Part shown: positions 40,092 through 49,395 of the stretch, piece by piece
Layout: each line of letters starts with the position of its first letter
Numbering within the stretch: the stretch's first letter is position 1
Source of the DNA: Aestuariimicrobium soli
GTDB taxonomy: Bacteria; Actinomycetota; Actinomycetes; Propionibacteriales; Propionibacteriaceae
Reading direction: 5' to 3'
DNA length: 64,000 bases
NCBI RefSeq assembly: GCF_051192575.1
Contig: NZ_JBPJSQ010000002.1
Span: forward strand, 372,001 to 436,000
Program-made: the position numbers and the translations under genes
The notes under the pieces: generated by a model
The model's input: only the letters and a program-made list of their open reading frames with translations
Databases searched by the model: none
What the model was told of the DNA's origin: nothing

Positions 40092-41357
40092 ATGACAACC
40101 GTCGTGATCACCGGATTCGGAGCCTTCACCCCGCTCGGCGCCGACGCCCCCACCACCTGGACGAACCTGCTCGCCGGTGTGTCGGGCGCCCACACGCTGC
40201 CCTACGAATGGGCTCACGACCTGCCGACGAACTTCGCGGCCGAGACCATGGACGACCCCGCCACCCGCCTCGAGCGGGTCGAGGCGCGGCGCATGGACCG
40301 CTCCACCCAGCACGCGGTGATCGCCGCCCTCGAGGCCTGGGCCGACGCCGGCCTGACGCTGCCCTCGGAGCACGACGACGGCGACAACGGCATCGATCTG
40401 GATCGCCTCGGCGTTTGCTGCGCCTCGGGCATCGGCGGCATGCAGTCGCTGCTCGGCCAGTGGGACGTGCAGAAGGAGAAGGGTTTCCGCCGCGTCAGCC
40501 CGTTCACCATCCCGATGCTGATGGCCAACGCTCCCGCCGCCAACGTCGGTCTGAAGCTGGGTGCCCGCGCCGCCATCCACACCCCCGTGTCGGCCTGCGC
40601 CTCGTCCAACGAAGCCATCGCGTTCGGCCTCGACATGCTGCGCCTGGGCCGCGCCGACATCGCCGTGGTCGGCGGCACCGAGGCCGTCATCCACCCGCTG
40701 CCGCTGGCTGCCTTCGGTCAGATGCAGGCGTTGTCGCGCCGCAATGACGCCCCCGAGAAGGCTTCCCGCCCCTGGGACGTCGACCGCGACGGGTTCGTGC
40801 TCGGCGAGGGCTCGGCGATGATGGTGATCGAGACCCTTGAGCACGCCCAGGCCCGCGGCGCCACGATCTACGGCACCCTCGCCGGCGCCGGCATCTCGGC
40901 CGACAGCCACGACATCGTGCAGCCCGACCCGGCCGGACGAGGTCAGGCCGCAGCCATGGTGAAGGCGCTCAAGGAGGCCGACCTGCAGGCAGCCGACATT
41001 CGCCACATCAACGCCCACGGCACCTCGACCCCGCAGGGCGACGTCGCCGAGGCCGGATCGATCAAGCTGGCGCTGGGTGACACCTCGAACCTGTGGGTCA
41101 ACTCCACCAAGTCGATGACCGGTCACCTGCTGGGTGGCGCGGGCGCCGTCGAGACATTCGCGACCGTGATGGCGCTGAACACCCGCACCATTCCGGGCAC
41201 CATCAACGTCGACAACCTCGAGCCCGACCTGCCCGTGCAGATCGCCACCTCGACCACGTCGCTGCCCGAGGGTGATCTGGCGGCCATGAACAACTCGTTC
41301 GGCTTCGGTGGGCACAACGTGGTGATCGCGGTCACCAACGAGCACCAGAGCCGCTGA
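40092..41357 (+). CDS. fabF: Beta-ketoacyl-ACP synthase II
   Basis: 421 aa elongating ketosynthase. The Cys-His-His set is C169 (VSACASSNEA), H309 (NAHGTSTPQGD) and H345 (STKSMTGHLLGGAGAVE). The C-terminal NNSFGFGGHNV motif is present. ATG 40092; an open frame upstream of it covers the repeat region and is not family-like. Last of the fabD-fabH-acpP-fabF cluster, convergent with DUF3145, 3 bp between stops. Confidence 0.97.
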   Translation: MTTVVITGFGAFTPLGADAPTTWTNLLAGVSGAHTLPYEWAHDLPTNFAAETMDDPATRLERVEARRMDRSTQHAVIAALEAWADAGLTLPSEHDDGDNGIDLDRLGVCCASGIGGMQSLLGQWDVQKEKGFRRVSPFTIPMLMANAPAANVGLKLGARAAIHTPVSACASSNEAIAFGLDMLRLGRADIAVVGGTEAVIHPLPLAAFGQMQALSRRNDAPEKASRPWDVDRDGFVLGEGSAMMVIETLEHAQARGATIYGTLAGAGISADSHDIVQPDPAGRGQAAAMVKALKEADLQAADIRHINAHGTSTPQGDVAEAGSIKLALGDTSNLWVNSTKSMTGHLLGGAGAVETFATVMALNTRTIPGTINVDNLEPDLPVQIATSTTSLPEGDLAAMNNSFGFGGHNVVIAVTNEHQSR

Positions 41358-41360
41358 GCG

Positions 41361-41879
41361 TCAGACCACTTGGTGCAGCCAGCGGACGGTGTCGTCCTCG
41401 GCGCGCCTGAACGGTTCCAGCTCGGCGTCCCACCCGGCGCCGAGCAACGACTCCAGCTCCTGCCCCAGGTCGGTTCCGTGGGCGGCGGCCCGGGTCATCG
41501 CCTGCCGAATGCGGTCTTCGTGCACCACGATGTCGCCGACGGCGTTCGTGGCCGCAGCGAACACACCGAGCGCGGGGGTCACCGACCACCGGGAGCCCTC
41601 GCCGCCGCCTCGCGGCAGTTCGGTGACGTCGAAACGCACCCGCTGCCACCTGGCCAACGCCGAGGTGATCGCGGCGCCCGTGCCCGCCCGGCCCGAGAAC
41701 GCGAGTTCGGCCCGCCAGCTCGAGGGCTCGACGGGCTGCGGGTGCCAGTCCAGATGGGTGGGCACGCCGATCACGCCGCCGAGCGCCCACTCGAGGTGGG
41801 GCCGCAGTGCCGACGGCGTGGAATGGATCTGCACGACGCCCGTCACGGGCTGATCGGTCAGGTTCCGGCTCGAGATCAT
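41361..41879 (-). CDS. DUF3145 family protein
   Basis: 172 aa from the ATG at 41879; an in-frame extension to 41933 is possible but adds only an Arg-rich tail outside the family. The sequence GVVQIHSTPSALRPHLEWALGGVIGVPTHLDWHPQPVEPSSWRAEL and the C-terminal LGAGWDAELEPFRRAEDDTVRWLHQVV match DUF3145, an actinobacterial family of unknown function nearly always found next to fabF. The synteny supports the call; a role in lipid synthesis is suspected only from position. Confidence 0.92.
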   Translation of the reverse strand: MISSRNLTDQPVTGVVQIHSTPSALRPHLEWALGGVIGVPTHLDWHPQPVEPSSWRAELAFSGRAGTGAAITSALARWQRVRFDVTELPRGGGEGSRWSVTPALGVFAAATNAVGDIVVHEDRIRQAMTRAAAHGTDLGQELESLLGAGWDAELEPFRRAEDDTVRWLHQVV

Positions 41880-41982
41880 GGTGTGCCTCCTCGTCCAGAT
41901 GAGCCTTCCCCAGCCTCTGGTCGCGGGTCGCACCTGACCCCTGTCAGCGATTCTGCATCAAACCGGGGGCGGGCGCCAGCCC

Positions 41983-41988
41983 TAGGCT
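41983..41988 (+). promoter_or_regulatory. -10 element TAGGCT, leaderless layout, for S9 peptidase
   Basis: TAGGCT ends 6 nt before the ATG at 41995. Confidence 0.65.
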
Positions 41989-41994
41989 GACCCC

Positions 41995-43902
41995 ATGAAC
42001 ACACCCGATCCCGTTGCCCGACAGGTCACCACGGAGGAGGCCTTGGCTGGCTCGCCCGCGTGGTCGGAGCTCAAGGCGGCTCCCCTCACCCGCGGCGGGC
42101 AGGCGGAGTTGCTGTGGCTCGAGTCACGCCCGACCGAGAACCGCCGCACCACGATCGTCGGCCTGCACGGGGAGCTGACCCCGGCACCGTTCACGGTGCG
42201 CAGCCGGGTGATGGAGTACGGCGGCGGCGCCTGGGATGCCCGCGACGGCGTGATCGTGGCGGTGGACGACGCCCGGGGCCAGCTGGTGCGGGTCGCCACC
42301 CCCGGCGAGCCCGAGCGCGCCCTGGCGCCGGCCTCGTCCGAGGTCAGGTTCGGTGGCCTGCAGGTGCACCCCGAGCGGGGCATCGTGCTGGCCGTGCGGG
42401 AGGACCATCGCGGGGTCGCCGAGGGGTCCGCCAGTGAGCCCGTGACCACCGTGGTGGTGCTGGCCCTCGACGAGCCCAACGACGACTTCGGGCAGGTGGT
42501 GGTGGCCGGGGCCGACTTCGTGGCCGGGCCGAGGCTCTCCGCGGACGGGCGGCTCGCCTGGTTCGAGTGGAACCACCCGAACATGCCCTGGGATCGAAGC
42601 GCTGTGCGCTACGCGCCGTTGACCGTCGCGCAGGGCCGGTGGGGGCTCGGTGAGATCACGACCGTGATGGACGAGCCCGAGGTGAGCGCCCAGCACCCCC
42701 AATGGGGCCAGTCGACAGCAAGCGAGTCGCCGGCGGGCGAGGTGCTGTGGTTCATGTCCGACGAGACGGGCTGGTGGAACCTGCACTGTCACACGGTTGA
42801 CGAGGGCAGCAGGGTCGCGTGGCCCGTCGACGACGACTGCGACCACCCGGTGTGGACGCTGGCACCGCCCCGCTGGTCGGCCACCGGCCGGCCGGTCGTG
42901 CACCGCCTGTCGCGGGGATGGCCCGTGCTGACGGAGGTCGATCCCGACAACGGTGACGAGTACCGGGCCGAGCTGTCGGGGCTCGCGGAGGTCGACTCCG
43001 TGGTGCGCCTCGGCGGGGTCGCGCACGCGCTGGTGAGCCAGATCGACGCGGGCGACGCGATCGTCCGCCTCGAGGTCGACCGCGACCACCTGCGCGTCAC
43101 GCCGGTGGCCGGCGGCGAGCGCCCGGGCTGGCTGCCCAGCGAGCCCCACAGCATCTCGGTGCCCGGCCCGCATGGCGACGTGCAGGCGTGGCTGTACCTG
43201 CCCGTCGGGGCCCAGAGCTCGTCCCACCCGTTGATCGTGAAGTCCCACGGCGGCCCCACCTCGTACGCCTCCATCGCCCACTCGCCGCTCACTGACTTCT
43301 GGACGAGCCGCGGGTTCGCCGTCGTCGACGTCAACTACTCGGGCTCGACCGGGTTCGGGCGCGACTACCGCAATCGACTGCGCGGCCAATGGGGGGTGCT
43401 CGACGTGGGCGACTGCGTGGCGGTGGTCGACCACCTGGTCGACGCGGGCATCGTCGACGAGCGTCGGGTGAGCATCACGGGCGGGTCGGCCGGCGGCTAC
43501 ACCACCCTGCAGTCGCTGGTCACCACCGACCGCTACACGGCCGGGGTCAGCCGTTACGGCATCGGCGACCTCGTCATGCTGGCCACCGACACCCACAAGT
43601 TCGAGAGTCGCTACCTCGACTCGCTGGTGGGTCCGTGGCCCGCGGACGAGCAGACCTACCTCGACCGCTCCCCCATTCACCACCTCGACTCCCTGGCCAC
43701 GCCCATGCTGATCCTCCAGGGGCTCGACGACAAGGTGGTGCCGCCCAACCAGGCGCGCGCCATGGCCGAGGCCGTCGAGGCCAAGGGGCTCCAGGTGGAA
43801 CTGAAGCTCTACGAGGGTGAGGGGCACGGCTTCCGGGGAGGCGAGGCACGCCGCGACGCGCTCGAGCGAGAGCTCGCGTTCTACCGACGCCTGTTCGGTT
43901 AA
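41995..43902 (+). CDS. Prolyl oligopeptidase family (S9C-like) serine peptidase
   Basis: 635 aa cytoplasmic peptidase with an N-terminal beta-propeller (~1-370) and a C-terminal alpha/beta hydrolase. The catalytic triad reads S498 (ITGGSAGGYTTLQ), D579 (GLDDKVVPPNQ) and H611 (GEGHGFRGG). The substrate may be N-terminally blocked or proline-containing peptides, as for other S9 enzymes. No signal peptide. Its stop TAA is part of the -10 hexamer of the next gene. Confidence 0.95.
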   Translation: MNTPDPVARQVTTEEALAGSPAWSELKAAPLTRGGQAELLWLESRPTENRRTTIVGLHGELTPAPFTVRSRVMEYGGGAWDARDGVIVAVDDARGQLVRVATPGEPERALAPASSEVRFGGLQVHPERGIVLAVREDHRGVAEGSASEPVTTVVVLALDEPNDDFGQVVVAGADFVAGPRLSADGRLAWFEWNHPNMPWDRSAVRYAPLTVAQGRWGLGEITTVMDEPEVSAQHPQWGQSTASESPAGEVLWFMSDETGWWNLHCHTVDEGSRVAWPVDDDCDHPVWTLAPPRWSATGRPVVHRLSRGWPVLTEVDPDNGDEYRAELSGLAEVDSVVRLGGVAHALVSQIDAGDAIVRLEVDRDHLRVTPVAGGERPGWLPSEPHSISVPGPHGDVQAWLYLPVGAQSSSHPLIVKSHGGPTSYASIAHSPLTDFWTSRGFAVVDVNYSGSTGFGRDYRNRLRGQWGVLDVGDCVAVVDHLVDAGIVDERRVSITGGSAGGYTTLQSLVTTDRYTAGVSRYGIGDLVMLATDTHKFESRYLDSLVGPWPADEQTYLDRSPIHHLDSLATPMLILQGLDDKVVPPNQARAMAEAVEAKGLQVELKLYEGEGHGFRGGEARRDALERELAFYRRLFG

Positions 43903-43905
43903 AGT
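43900..43905 (+). promoter_or_regulatory. -10 element TAAAGT, leaderless layout, for CAP/FG-GAP gene
   Basis: TAAAGT, sharing bases with the upstream stop codon, ends 6 nt before the ATG at 43912. Confidence 0.55.
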
Positions 43906-43911
43906 CAGCGC

Positions 43912-45630
43912 ATGCGCTTGCTTCCCCCGCGGCACCCTGCCGCGCGCCTGCTCCTGGCCACCCTCGCCACCAGTCTGGGAATCACGGGAGTCGGTGTCGC
44001 GACGATGCCTGCGGTGGCGGCACCGGACACCCAACTCGGGACCGCCCTGGCGCCTGCCGCCGACGTCGCCGCCTCAGGCGGAACGGTCACGGCGGGCAGC
44101 GTTCAGGTAGCCGATGCCACCTCGTCGGCAGCCCTGACGCGCCTCAACCAGTTGCGCGCCCAGTTCGGGGTGGCGGCGGTCGGCGAGAACGCCAGTTGGT
44201 CGGCCGGCGCGCAGGCCCACTCGACCTACATGGCCTCGCTCAACGAGGTCAGCAACGTCGAAGACCCGGGGCAGCCGCTCTACAGCACCGCCGGTGACAC
44301 CGCGGCCCGCAACTCGCACGTCGCCATCGGGTACACCTCGCCCGCCGCGTTCGTCGATGCCTGGGCCGCCTCACCCTTCCACCTGATCACCATGCTGTCG
44401 CCGAAGCTGACGACCTCGGGCTACGGTCAGGCGACCGTGAACGGCATCACCGCGGGCACCCTCAACGTGCTGCAGGGGCGCACGGCCAGTGAACCCACCA
44501 CCGGCTGGCCCCGCGTGTGGCCGCAGGGCACCACCAGCATTCTCGAACTCTCCGACGGCGCCTACCCCGACCCGGTGGCCGGCTGCTCGGCTCCGGCCGG
44601 CAGTTGGTACGGCACGGCCAGCATCATCGACTTCGGTCCGAGCGCCAGCATCACCTCCGCCACCGCAAAGCTGATCGAGGACGGCGCGTCGATGCAGGTG
44701 TGCGTGCGCACCGCCCAGAACTACTCCAACCCCACCGCCAAGGCGCTGATGGCCGGCAAGGTGCTGGTGATCCCGAATCGTCCGTTGGTGAAGAACCGCT
44801 CGTACTCGGGCACGATCACCACCAACGCTGGCTCCACCAGCTGGCGCTTCGACACCGGCAACCCCGCCTCGGGCGTGACCGGCGACCACAACGGCGACGG
44901 CCGGGCCGACGTGTTGGCCGTGCGCCGCGACACCGGGCAGCTGCTGTTCTACCAGTCGCGCCCGGGACCGGCGTTGGCCTCGTCCGTCGTCGTCGGCAAC
45001 GGCTGGCAGGGATTCGACTGGATGGCCGTCGTGCCCGACCTGAACGGCGACGGGCGCACCGAACTGCTCGGACGAGAGGCCTCGACCGGCAGGCTCTACC
45101 TCTACAAGGGGCTGGGCCAGGGACGCTGGGCGACCCGCGTGCTGATCGGCCACGGATTCGGCGGCTACGGGCTGATGACGGTGATCAACGACATCACCGG
45201 CGACAACCTGCCCGAGCTGTTGGCCCGCCGTCCCGACGGCATGCTGATGCGCTTCAGCTTCACCGCCGGTGGCGCCTACCTGACCAACACGCTGCGCATC
45301 GGCAACGGCTGGAACGTGGTGTCGGCGACGTTCTCGGTGAACGACTTCAACGGTGACGGCGCCCCCGAGTTGATCGCCCGCTGGACCGACGGTCGGCTGT
45401 TCAGTTACCGCTTCCGCAACGGCCTGTTCAACGGCTCGGCGGTCGTCGGCAACGGCTGGAAGGCGGGCGACCGACTGTGGTCTCCCGGTGACATCGACGG
45501 CGACGGCATCAGCGACCTGCTGGCCGTGCGCAACGGCGGCGAGTTGTACTTCTACAAGAACAACCTGCGCAGCTGGAACCCCGCCCTGAAGATCGGTTGG
45601 GGCTGGGACGTGATGAGCCTGCTCACCTGA
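43912..45630 (+). CDS. Secreted CAP-domain protein with C-terminal FG-GAP/VCBS propeller
   Basis: 572 aa. Signal peptide at residues 1-~38 (LLLATLATSLGITGVGVATMPAVAA). Residues ~70-200 resemble a CAP/SCP domain (ALTRLNQLRAQFGVAAVGENASWSAGAQAHSTYMA, AFVDAWAASPFHLITMLSPKLTTSGYGQA). A ~110-residue middle region follows. The last ~250 residues are FG-GAP repeats with calcium loops such as DHNGDGRADV, DLNGDGRTEL, DITGDNLPEL, DFNGDGAPEL and DIDGDGISDL, forming a beta-propeller. There is no wall anchor. The protein is likely extracellular and adhesive or binding; the CAP domain's activity is unknown. Its own -10 overlaps the S9 stop. Confidence 0.88.
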   Translation: MRLLPPRHPAARLLLATLATSLGITGVGVATMPAVAAPDTQLGTALAPAADVAASGGTVTAGSVQVADATSSAALTRLNQLRAQFGVAAVGENASWSAGAQAHSTYMASLNEVSNVEDPGQPLYSTAGDTAARNSHVAIGYTSPAAFVDAWAASPFHLITMLSPKLTTSGYGQATVNGITAGTLNVLQGRTASEPTTGWPRVWPQGTTSILELSDGAYPDPVAGCSAPAGSWYGTASIIDFGPSASITSATAKLIEDGASMQVCVRTAQNYSNPTAKALMAGKVLVIPNRPLVKNRSYSGTITTNAGSTSWRFDTGNPASGVTGDHNGDGRADVLAVRRDTGQLLFYQSRPGPALASSVVVGNGWQGFDWMAVVPDLNGDGRTELLGREASTGRLYLYKGLGQGRWATRVLIGHGFGGYGLMTVINDITGDNLPELLARRPDGMLMRFSFTAGGAYLTNTLRIGNGWNVVSATFSVNDFNGDGAPELIARWTDGRLFSYRFRNGLFNGSAVVGNGWKAGDRLWSPGDIDGDGISDLLAVRNGGELYFYKNNLRSWNPALKIGWGWDVMSLLT

Positions 45631-45661
45631 GGTACGACGGGCGCCTCGGACGACGGGGGCC

Positions 45662-46369
45662 TCAGCCGCGTCGGCCGAAGATCGCGGTCCCCACGCGCAC
45701 CGTGGTCGACCCGTGGGCGATCGCCTGCTCCAGGTCACCCGACATGCCCATCGACAGTTCGTCCCACGACGAGCCGAGCACGGCCTCGTCCCTCAACCGG
45801 GTCTGCAGCTCGCGCAGGGTGGTGAAGCAGGCGTCGGCGTCGGCGGGGTCGTCCGATCGTGTGGCGATGGTCATGAGCCCGTCGACCACCAGGGACGAGA
45901 AGGGCGACAACCTTCGGGCGAAGTCGACGACCTCATCGGGAGCCAGCCCGAACTTGCTGGCCTCGCCCGACGTGTTGACCTGCACCAGCACCCGCAGGCC
46001 GCGACCGGCGGCCTGCAGCCTGCGGTCCAGGGCCTCGGCGAGCTCGAGTGAGTCCAGTGCCTGGAACTCGGCGACCAGGCTCGCGACGTCGCGCACCTTG
46101 TTGCGCTGCAGGTGACCGATCAGCACCCACTCGGGTGCCGGTAGACCGTCCGCTGCGGACGACCACCCGCGCGCCTTCTCGACCACCTCCTGCACCCGCG
46201 ACTCCCCCAGTTGGGTGCAGCCGGCGGCCACGGCGTGGACGAGGATGGGCAGGGCATGCGTCTTGCTGATCGCCAGCAACCTCACCCCGGCCGGATCGCG
46301 ACCCACGAGGGAGCAGGCGGCGTCGATGCGGGCCCGCACTCCCGCGATGGCCTCGGCGAGGGGGGTCAT
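45662..46369 (-). CDS. YggS/PROSC family pyridoxal-phosphate homeostasis protein
   Basis: 235 aa single-domain PLP-binding TIM-barrel protein that buffers PLP levels. The PLP lysine is K36 in RLLAISKTHAL. Other family segments are FGESRVQE-like (LGESRVQEVVEKAR), WVLIGHLQRNKVRDV, VLVQVNTSGEASKFGLAPDEV and ELSMGMSGDLEQAIAHGSTTVRVGTAIFGRR. ATG 46369 overlaps the VWA stop (ATGA). It is the last gene of the moxR operon, which is unusual company; in many actinobacteria yggS sits in the division cluster near sepF. Confidence 0.95.
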   Translation of the reverse strand: MTPLAEAIAGVRARIDAACSLVGRDPAGVRLLAISKTHALPILVHAVAAGCTQLGESRVQEVVEKARGWSSAADGLPAPEWVLIGHLQRNKVRDVASLVAEFQALDSLELAEALDRRLQAAGRGLRVLVQVNTSGEASKFGLAPDEVVDFARRLSPFSSLVVDGLMTIATRSDDPADADACFTTLRELQTRLRDEAVLGSSWDELSMGMSGDLEQAIAHGSTTVRVGTAIFGRRG

Positions 46370-47319
46370 GGCCAACGGGCGGCCAGCGAGATCACACTCA
46401 GCGCCGCCACGATGCCGCACAGCAGCCCGATGCCGGCGTAGCGCTCGGTCACCTCGACGAAGACCTTCTCGTAGCCGATGTCCTGCGCGATCGTCTTGTA
46501 GACCTTGCCCAGTTCGTCGGCCGACTCGGCCGACAGCTTCTTGCCGCCCGAGGCCCGGGCGACGTCGAGCAACTCACCATGGTTGACCGGCACGGGCTGA
46601 CGCACACCGTTCTCGAGCACGTACCCGCTGGCAGTGCCGTAGGCGATGGTGTAGATCGGCACGTTCTGCTTCTTGGCGTCCTTGGCCGCCGTCAACGAGG
46701 GACGACCGGAGTTGGTCGCACCGTCGGAGAGCAGGACGATCGCCGCCGGCGCGACCGCGGTCGGGTCCTTGGGGTCGGGCGGCACCAGCTTCAGCTGGTC
46801 GAGCGAGGTGTAGATGCCCTCGCCGATGGCCGTCGACGGCTGCAGCTTGAGGGCGTCGATGGCCCGCTCCACCGCCCCACGGTCGGTGGTGGGTGGCACG
46901 ATCGGCTCGGCGGTCGCCGCGAAGCTCACCAGGGCCACGTTGTACTGCGGGGGCAGCGACTTCACGAAGTCCTTGGCCGCGGTCTGGGCGGCCTGCAGTC
47001 GGCTCGGCTTCACGTCCTGGGCCATCATCGAGCGGGAAACGTCGATGGCGACGATCACGGTGGCCCGCTCACGCGGCACCTGGGTGAAGTCCTTCGGCTT
47101 GGCGTAGGCCACCACGAGCGACACCAGCGACAGCACGGCGGCGGCCACGGCCAGATGACGCTTCCACGCCCTGTCCTTAGGCAGGATGCGGCTCAGGTTC
47201 GAGGGACGAGCCGGCGTCGACCGGGGTTGACGCATGACCAGCACCAGGTAGAGCAGGGCGACACCGATCGGAACCAGCAGCCACCACAGTCGGTGCGGGA
47301 GCAGGAATTCGAGGTTCAT
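46366..47319 (-). CDS. VWA-domain membrane protein (second of pair)
   Basis: 317 aa. A transmembrane segment near the N-terminus (RLWWLLVPIGVALLYLVLVM), a second at ~60 (HLAVAAAVLSLVSLVVAYA), a von Willebrand A domain with metal site D-V-S-R-S (IVAIDVSRSMMAQDV), T in the second loop and D in LLSDGATNSG, then a C-terminal span (IGLLCGIVAALSVISLAA). It is a BatA-like protein of the MoxR/VWA system, thought to assemble or activate a partner complex. ATG 47319 overlaps the preceding stop. About 35-40% similar to its neighbour by eye, so the two arose by duplication. Confidence 0.92.
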   Translation of the reverse strand: MNLEFLLPHRLWWLLVPIGVALLYLVLVMRQPRSTPARPSNLSRILPKDRAWKRHLAVAAAVLSLVSLVVAYAKPKDFTQVPRERATVIVAIDVSRSMMAQDVKPSRLQAAQTAAKDFVKSLPPQYNVALVSFAATAEPIVPPTTDRGAVERAIDALKLQPSTAIGEGIYTSLDQLKLVPPDPKDPTAVAPAAIVLLSDGATNSGRPSLTAAKDAKKQNVPIYTIAYGTASGYVLENGVRQPVPVNHGELLDVARASGGKKLSAESADELGKVYKTIAQDIGYEKVFVEVTERYAGIGLLCGIVAALSVISLAARWP

Positions 47320-48278
47320 GAGGGCCACCTGGCTGCCATCGACACGGCCCCCAGCGCGGCCACGACCGCAAAGGCCAGCGCGTAGAAGGCCCACTGGGCA
47401 GTGATCTCGGTCTTGACTTCTTCGTAGCCGACCTCGGAGCGCACGTCCTTGTAGACGTTCTTCAGCTCACCGGCGCTGTCGGCCCCCCAGGCCTTGCCAC
47501 CGGTGGTCTTCGCGATCTTCTGCAGCGCCGCCTTGTCGGGCGCCACCCGCTCGCGCTTGCCGTCCAGGTCGACGTAGCCCGTCTCGGTGCCGTAGGCGAT
47601 CGTATAGACGGGGATCTTGAGCTTCTTGGCCTGGTCGGACGGGCCATCGGGGGCGGCCCCCTCGGTGTTCTGGCCGTCCGAGAGCAGCACGATGGCGGCG
47701 GGAGCTGGCTTGCCGTCGTCGCCCTTGGGAGCCTGGGCCGCCGCGTCCAGTGCCTTGGTGATGCCGGCACCCAGCGCGGTGCCCTCCTTCAGTTCCAGGG
47801 CCTGGATGGCGCGCTGGGCGGCGCCGCGGTCGGTCGAGGGTGGCAGCCGGGTGGCGGGCTTGCCCGACAGTTCCACGATGGCGACGTTGAAGCCTGCCGG
47901 CAGCGAGGTGATGAACTCACTGGCGGCCTTCTTGGCGGCGTCGAGGCGATTGGGGTCGACGTCCTTGGCCTGCATCGACAACGAGACGTCGACGACCACG
48001 ACGATGGTGGCTCGTTCGCGGGGCACCTTCTCCAGCCCGGTCGGACGAGCCCATGCGAACGACAGTGCCACCAGCGAGAGCAGCATCATCGCCACGGTGA
48101 CGTGGCGACGCCAGCTCGACTGCTTCGGCATGATCCGGTCGAGCACGGCGGTGTTGGTGAACCGCATGCCCAGTTGCGAACGCCGCATCAGGATCAGCAC
48201 GTAGGCGATCACCAGCAGCGGGATCAACGCGAGCACCCACAGTCGTCCCGGATTCATGAACTCCGGCAACCAGCTCAT
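47316..48278 (-). CDS. VWA-domain membrane protein (first of pair)
   Basis: 320 aa BatA-like protein with the same plan as the next gene: two N-terminal spans (RLWVLALIPLLVIAYVLILM; VTVAMMLLSLVALSFAWA), VWA metal site D-V-S-L-S (VVVVDVSLSMQAKDV), D in LLSDGQNTEG, and a C-terminal span. It lies 28 bp after the DUF58 gene. In MoxR systems such proteins are chaperone-like partners for metal or complex insertion; the client here is unknown. Coupled to the downstream paralogue by an ATGA overlap. Confidence 0.92.
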   Translation of the reverse strand: MSWLPEFMNPGRLWVLALIPLLVIAYVLILMRRSQLGMRFTNTAVLDRIMPKQSSWRRHVTVAMMLLSLVALSFAWARPTGLEKVPRERATIVVVVDVSLSMQAKDVDPNRLDAAKKAASEFITSLPAGFNVAIVELSGKPATRLPPSTDRGAAQRAIQALELKEGTALGAGITKALDAAAQAPKGDDGKPAPAAIVLLSDGQNTEGAAPDGPSDQAKKLKIPVYTIAYGTETGYVDLDGKRERVAPDKAALQKIAKTTGGKAWGADSAGELKNVYKDVRSEVGYEEVKTEITAQWAFYALAFAVVAALGAVSMAARWPS

Positions 48279-48306
48279 CTCGACCCTCCTCTCGTCGCCT
48301 GCCCGG

Positions 48307-49395
48307 TCATCGGCTCACGCCCTGCGGCGGGGCATGCAGCATGCTCGCCACCCGCCGGTACCCGAGCACGAATCGGGCGATGTCCTGCACCCAGTCTCTG
48401 TCAGTACGCAACTGGATGTGCCCGACCCCGGCCCGGCGCAGCGCCACCGCGACCCGTTCGCGCTGGGCACGGGAGGCGGCATTCATGCGCTCGCGCGCCT
48501 TCTCGTCGCCGGTGTTGACGTAGCGGGAGAAGTTCGACTCCGGGTCCTTGATCAGCATCTCGCCGACATCGGGGAACTCGAGTTCGTGGGAGTCGACCAC
48601 CTCGATGCACAGCACCTGGTTGCGCACCGCGAGTCGACGCAGCGCCCGCTCCCAGTCGGGGCTGACATTCGGGTCGAGTTCCGCGTCGCCGGGCGACAGG
48701 AAGTCCGAGACCACCACCCGCATGCCGCGGCGGCGCTGGGTGCGGCTGAGTTGTTCGATGCCGGCCGCCAGGGTCATCTCACCGGGGGCGTGGTCGGGGA
48801 CGATGGGCTCGTCCAGCATGGTGCGCAGCAACCCGTACAGCGCCGACCGACCCGAGCGAGCGGGCAGCCGCTTCACGGTGTCCTGGCGCATCAGCATGCC
48901 GCCGAACCGGTCACCCATCTTCTGGGAGAGGAAGCCGATGGTGGCGATGGCGGCGATGCCCAGGTCGCGCTTGGTGACGCCTTCGGTGCCCCAGTTCATC
49001 GACGGGGTGACGTCGAGCAGGGCCCACACCTCGAGCTCGCGGTCGGCCATGGTGTCGCGCACGTGCGGCACGGTGGTGCGGGCGGTCACGGCCCAGTCCA
49101 TCTTGCGCACGTCGTCCTGACCGGGCTGGTAGATGCGGGCGTCATTGGTGTCAGAACCCGGCCCGGGCAGCAGACCGAGATGGTCGCCGTGCAGGAACCC
49201 CTCGAGACGACGGACAATGGTCAGCTCGAGCCTGCGCAGGGCGGCCTCGGGGGCCAGCTTGTTCAGGGGAAGGCTGGGACCCGTGGGCGAGGCCAGCACG
49301 GTGGCGGCCACACCGACATCGGCCTTGCCACCCCCGAAGATGCCACCGGCGCTCTGGCCGGGCGGCGGCGCGAAGCCCGGCTGCGAGGAGGTCAT
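48307..49395 (-). CDS. DUF58 domain protein
   Basis: 362 aa soluble protein. The DUF58 core is clear: IVRRLEGFLHGDHLGLLPGPGSDTNDARIYQPGQDDVRKMDWAVTARTTVPHVRDTMADRELEVWALLDVTPSMNWGTEG, followed by a VWA-like half with DxTxS. The N-terminal ~40 residues are Gly/Pro-rich. ATG 49395 overlaps the moxR stop as TGATG. It is the standard companion of MoxR ATPases in the moxR-DUF58-VWA operon. Function unknown beyond that association. Confidence 0.92.
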   Translation of the reverse strand: MTSSQPGFAPPPGQSAGGIFGGGKADVGVAATVLASPTGPSLPLNKLAPEAALRRLELTIVRRLEGFLHGDHLGLLPGPGSDTNDARIYQPGQDDVRKMDWAVTARTTVPHVRDTMADRELEVWALLDVTPSMNWGTEGVTKRDLGIAAIATIGFLSQKMGDRFGGMLMRQDTVKRLPARSGRSALYGLLRTMLDEPIVPDHAPGEMTLAAGIEQLSRTQRRRGMRVVVSDFLSPGDAELDPNVSPDWERALRRLAVRNQVLCIEVVDSHELEFPDVGEMLIKDPESNFSRYVNTGDEKARERMNAASRAQRERVAVALRRAGVGHIQLRTDRDWVQDIARFVLGYRRVASMLHAPPQGVSR

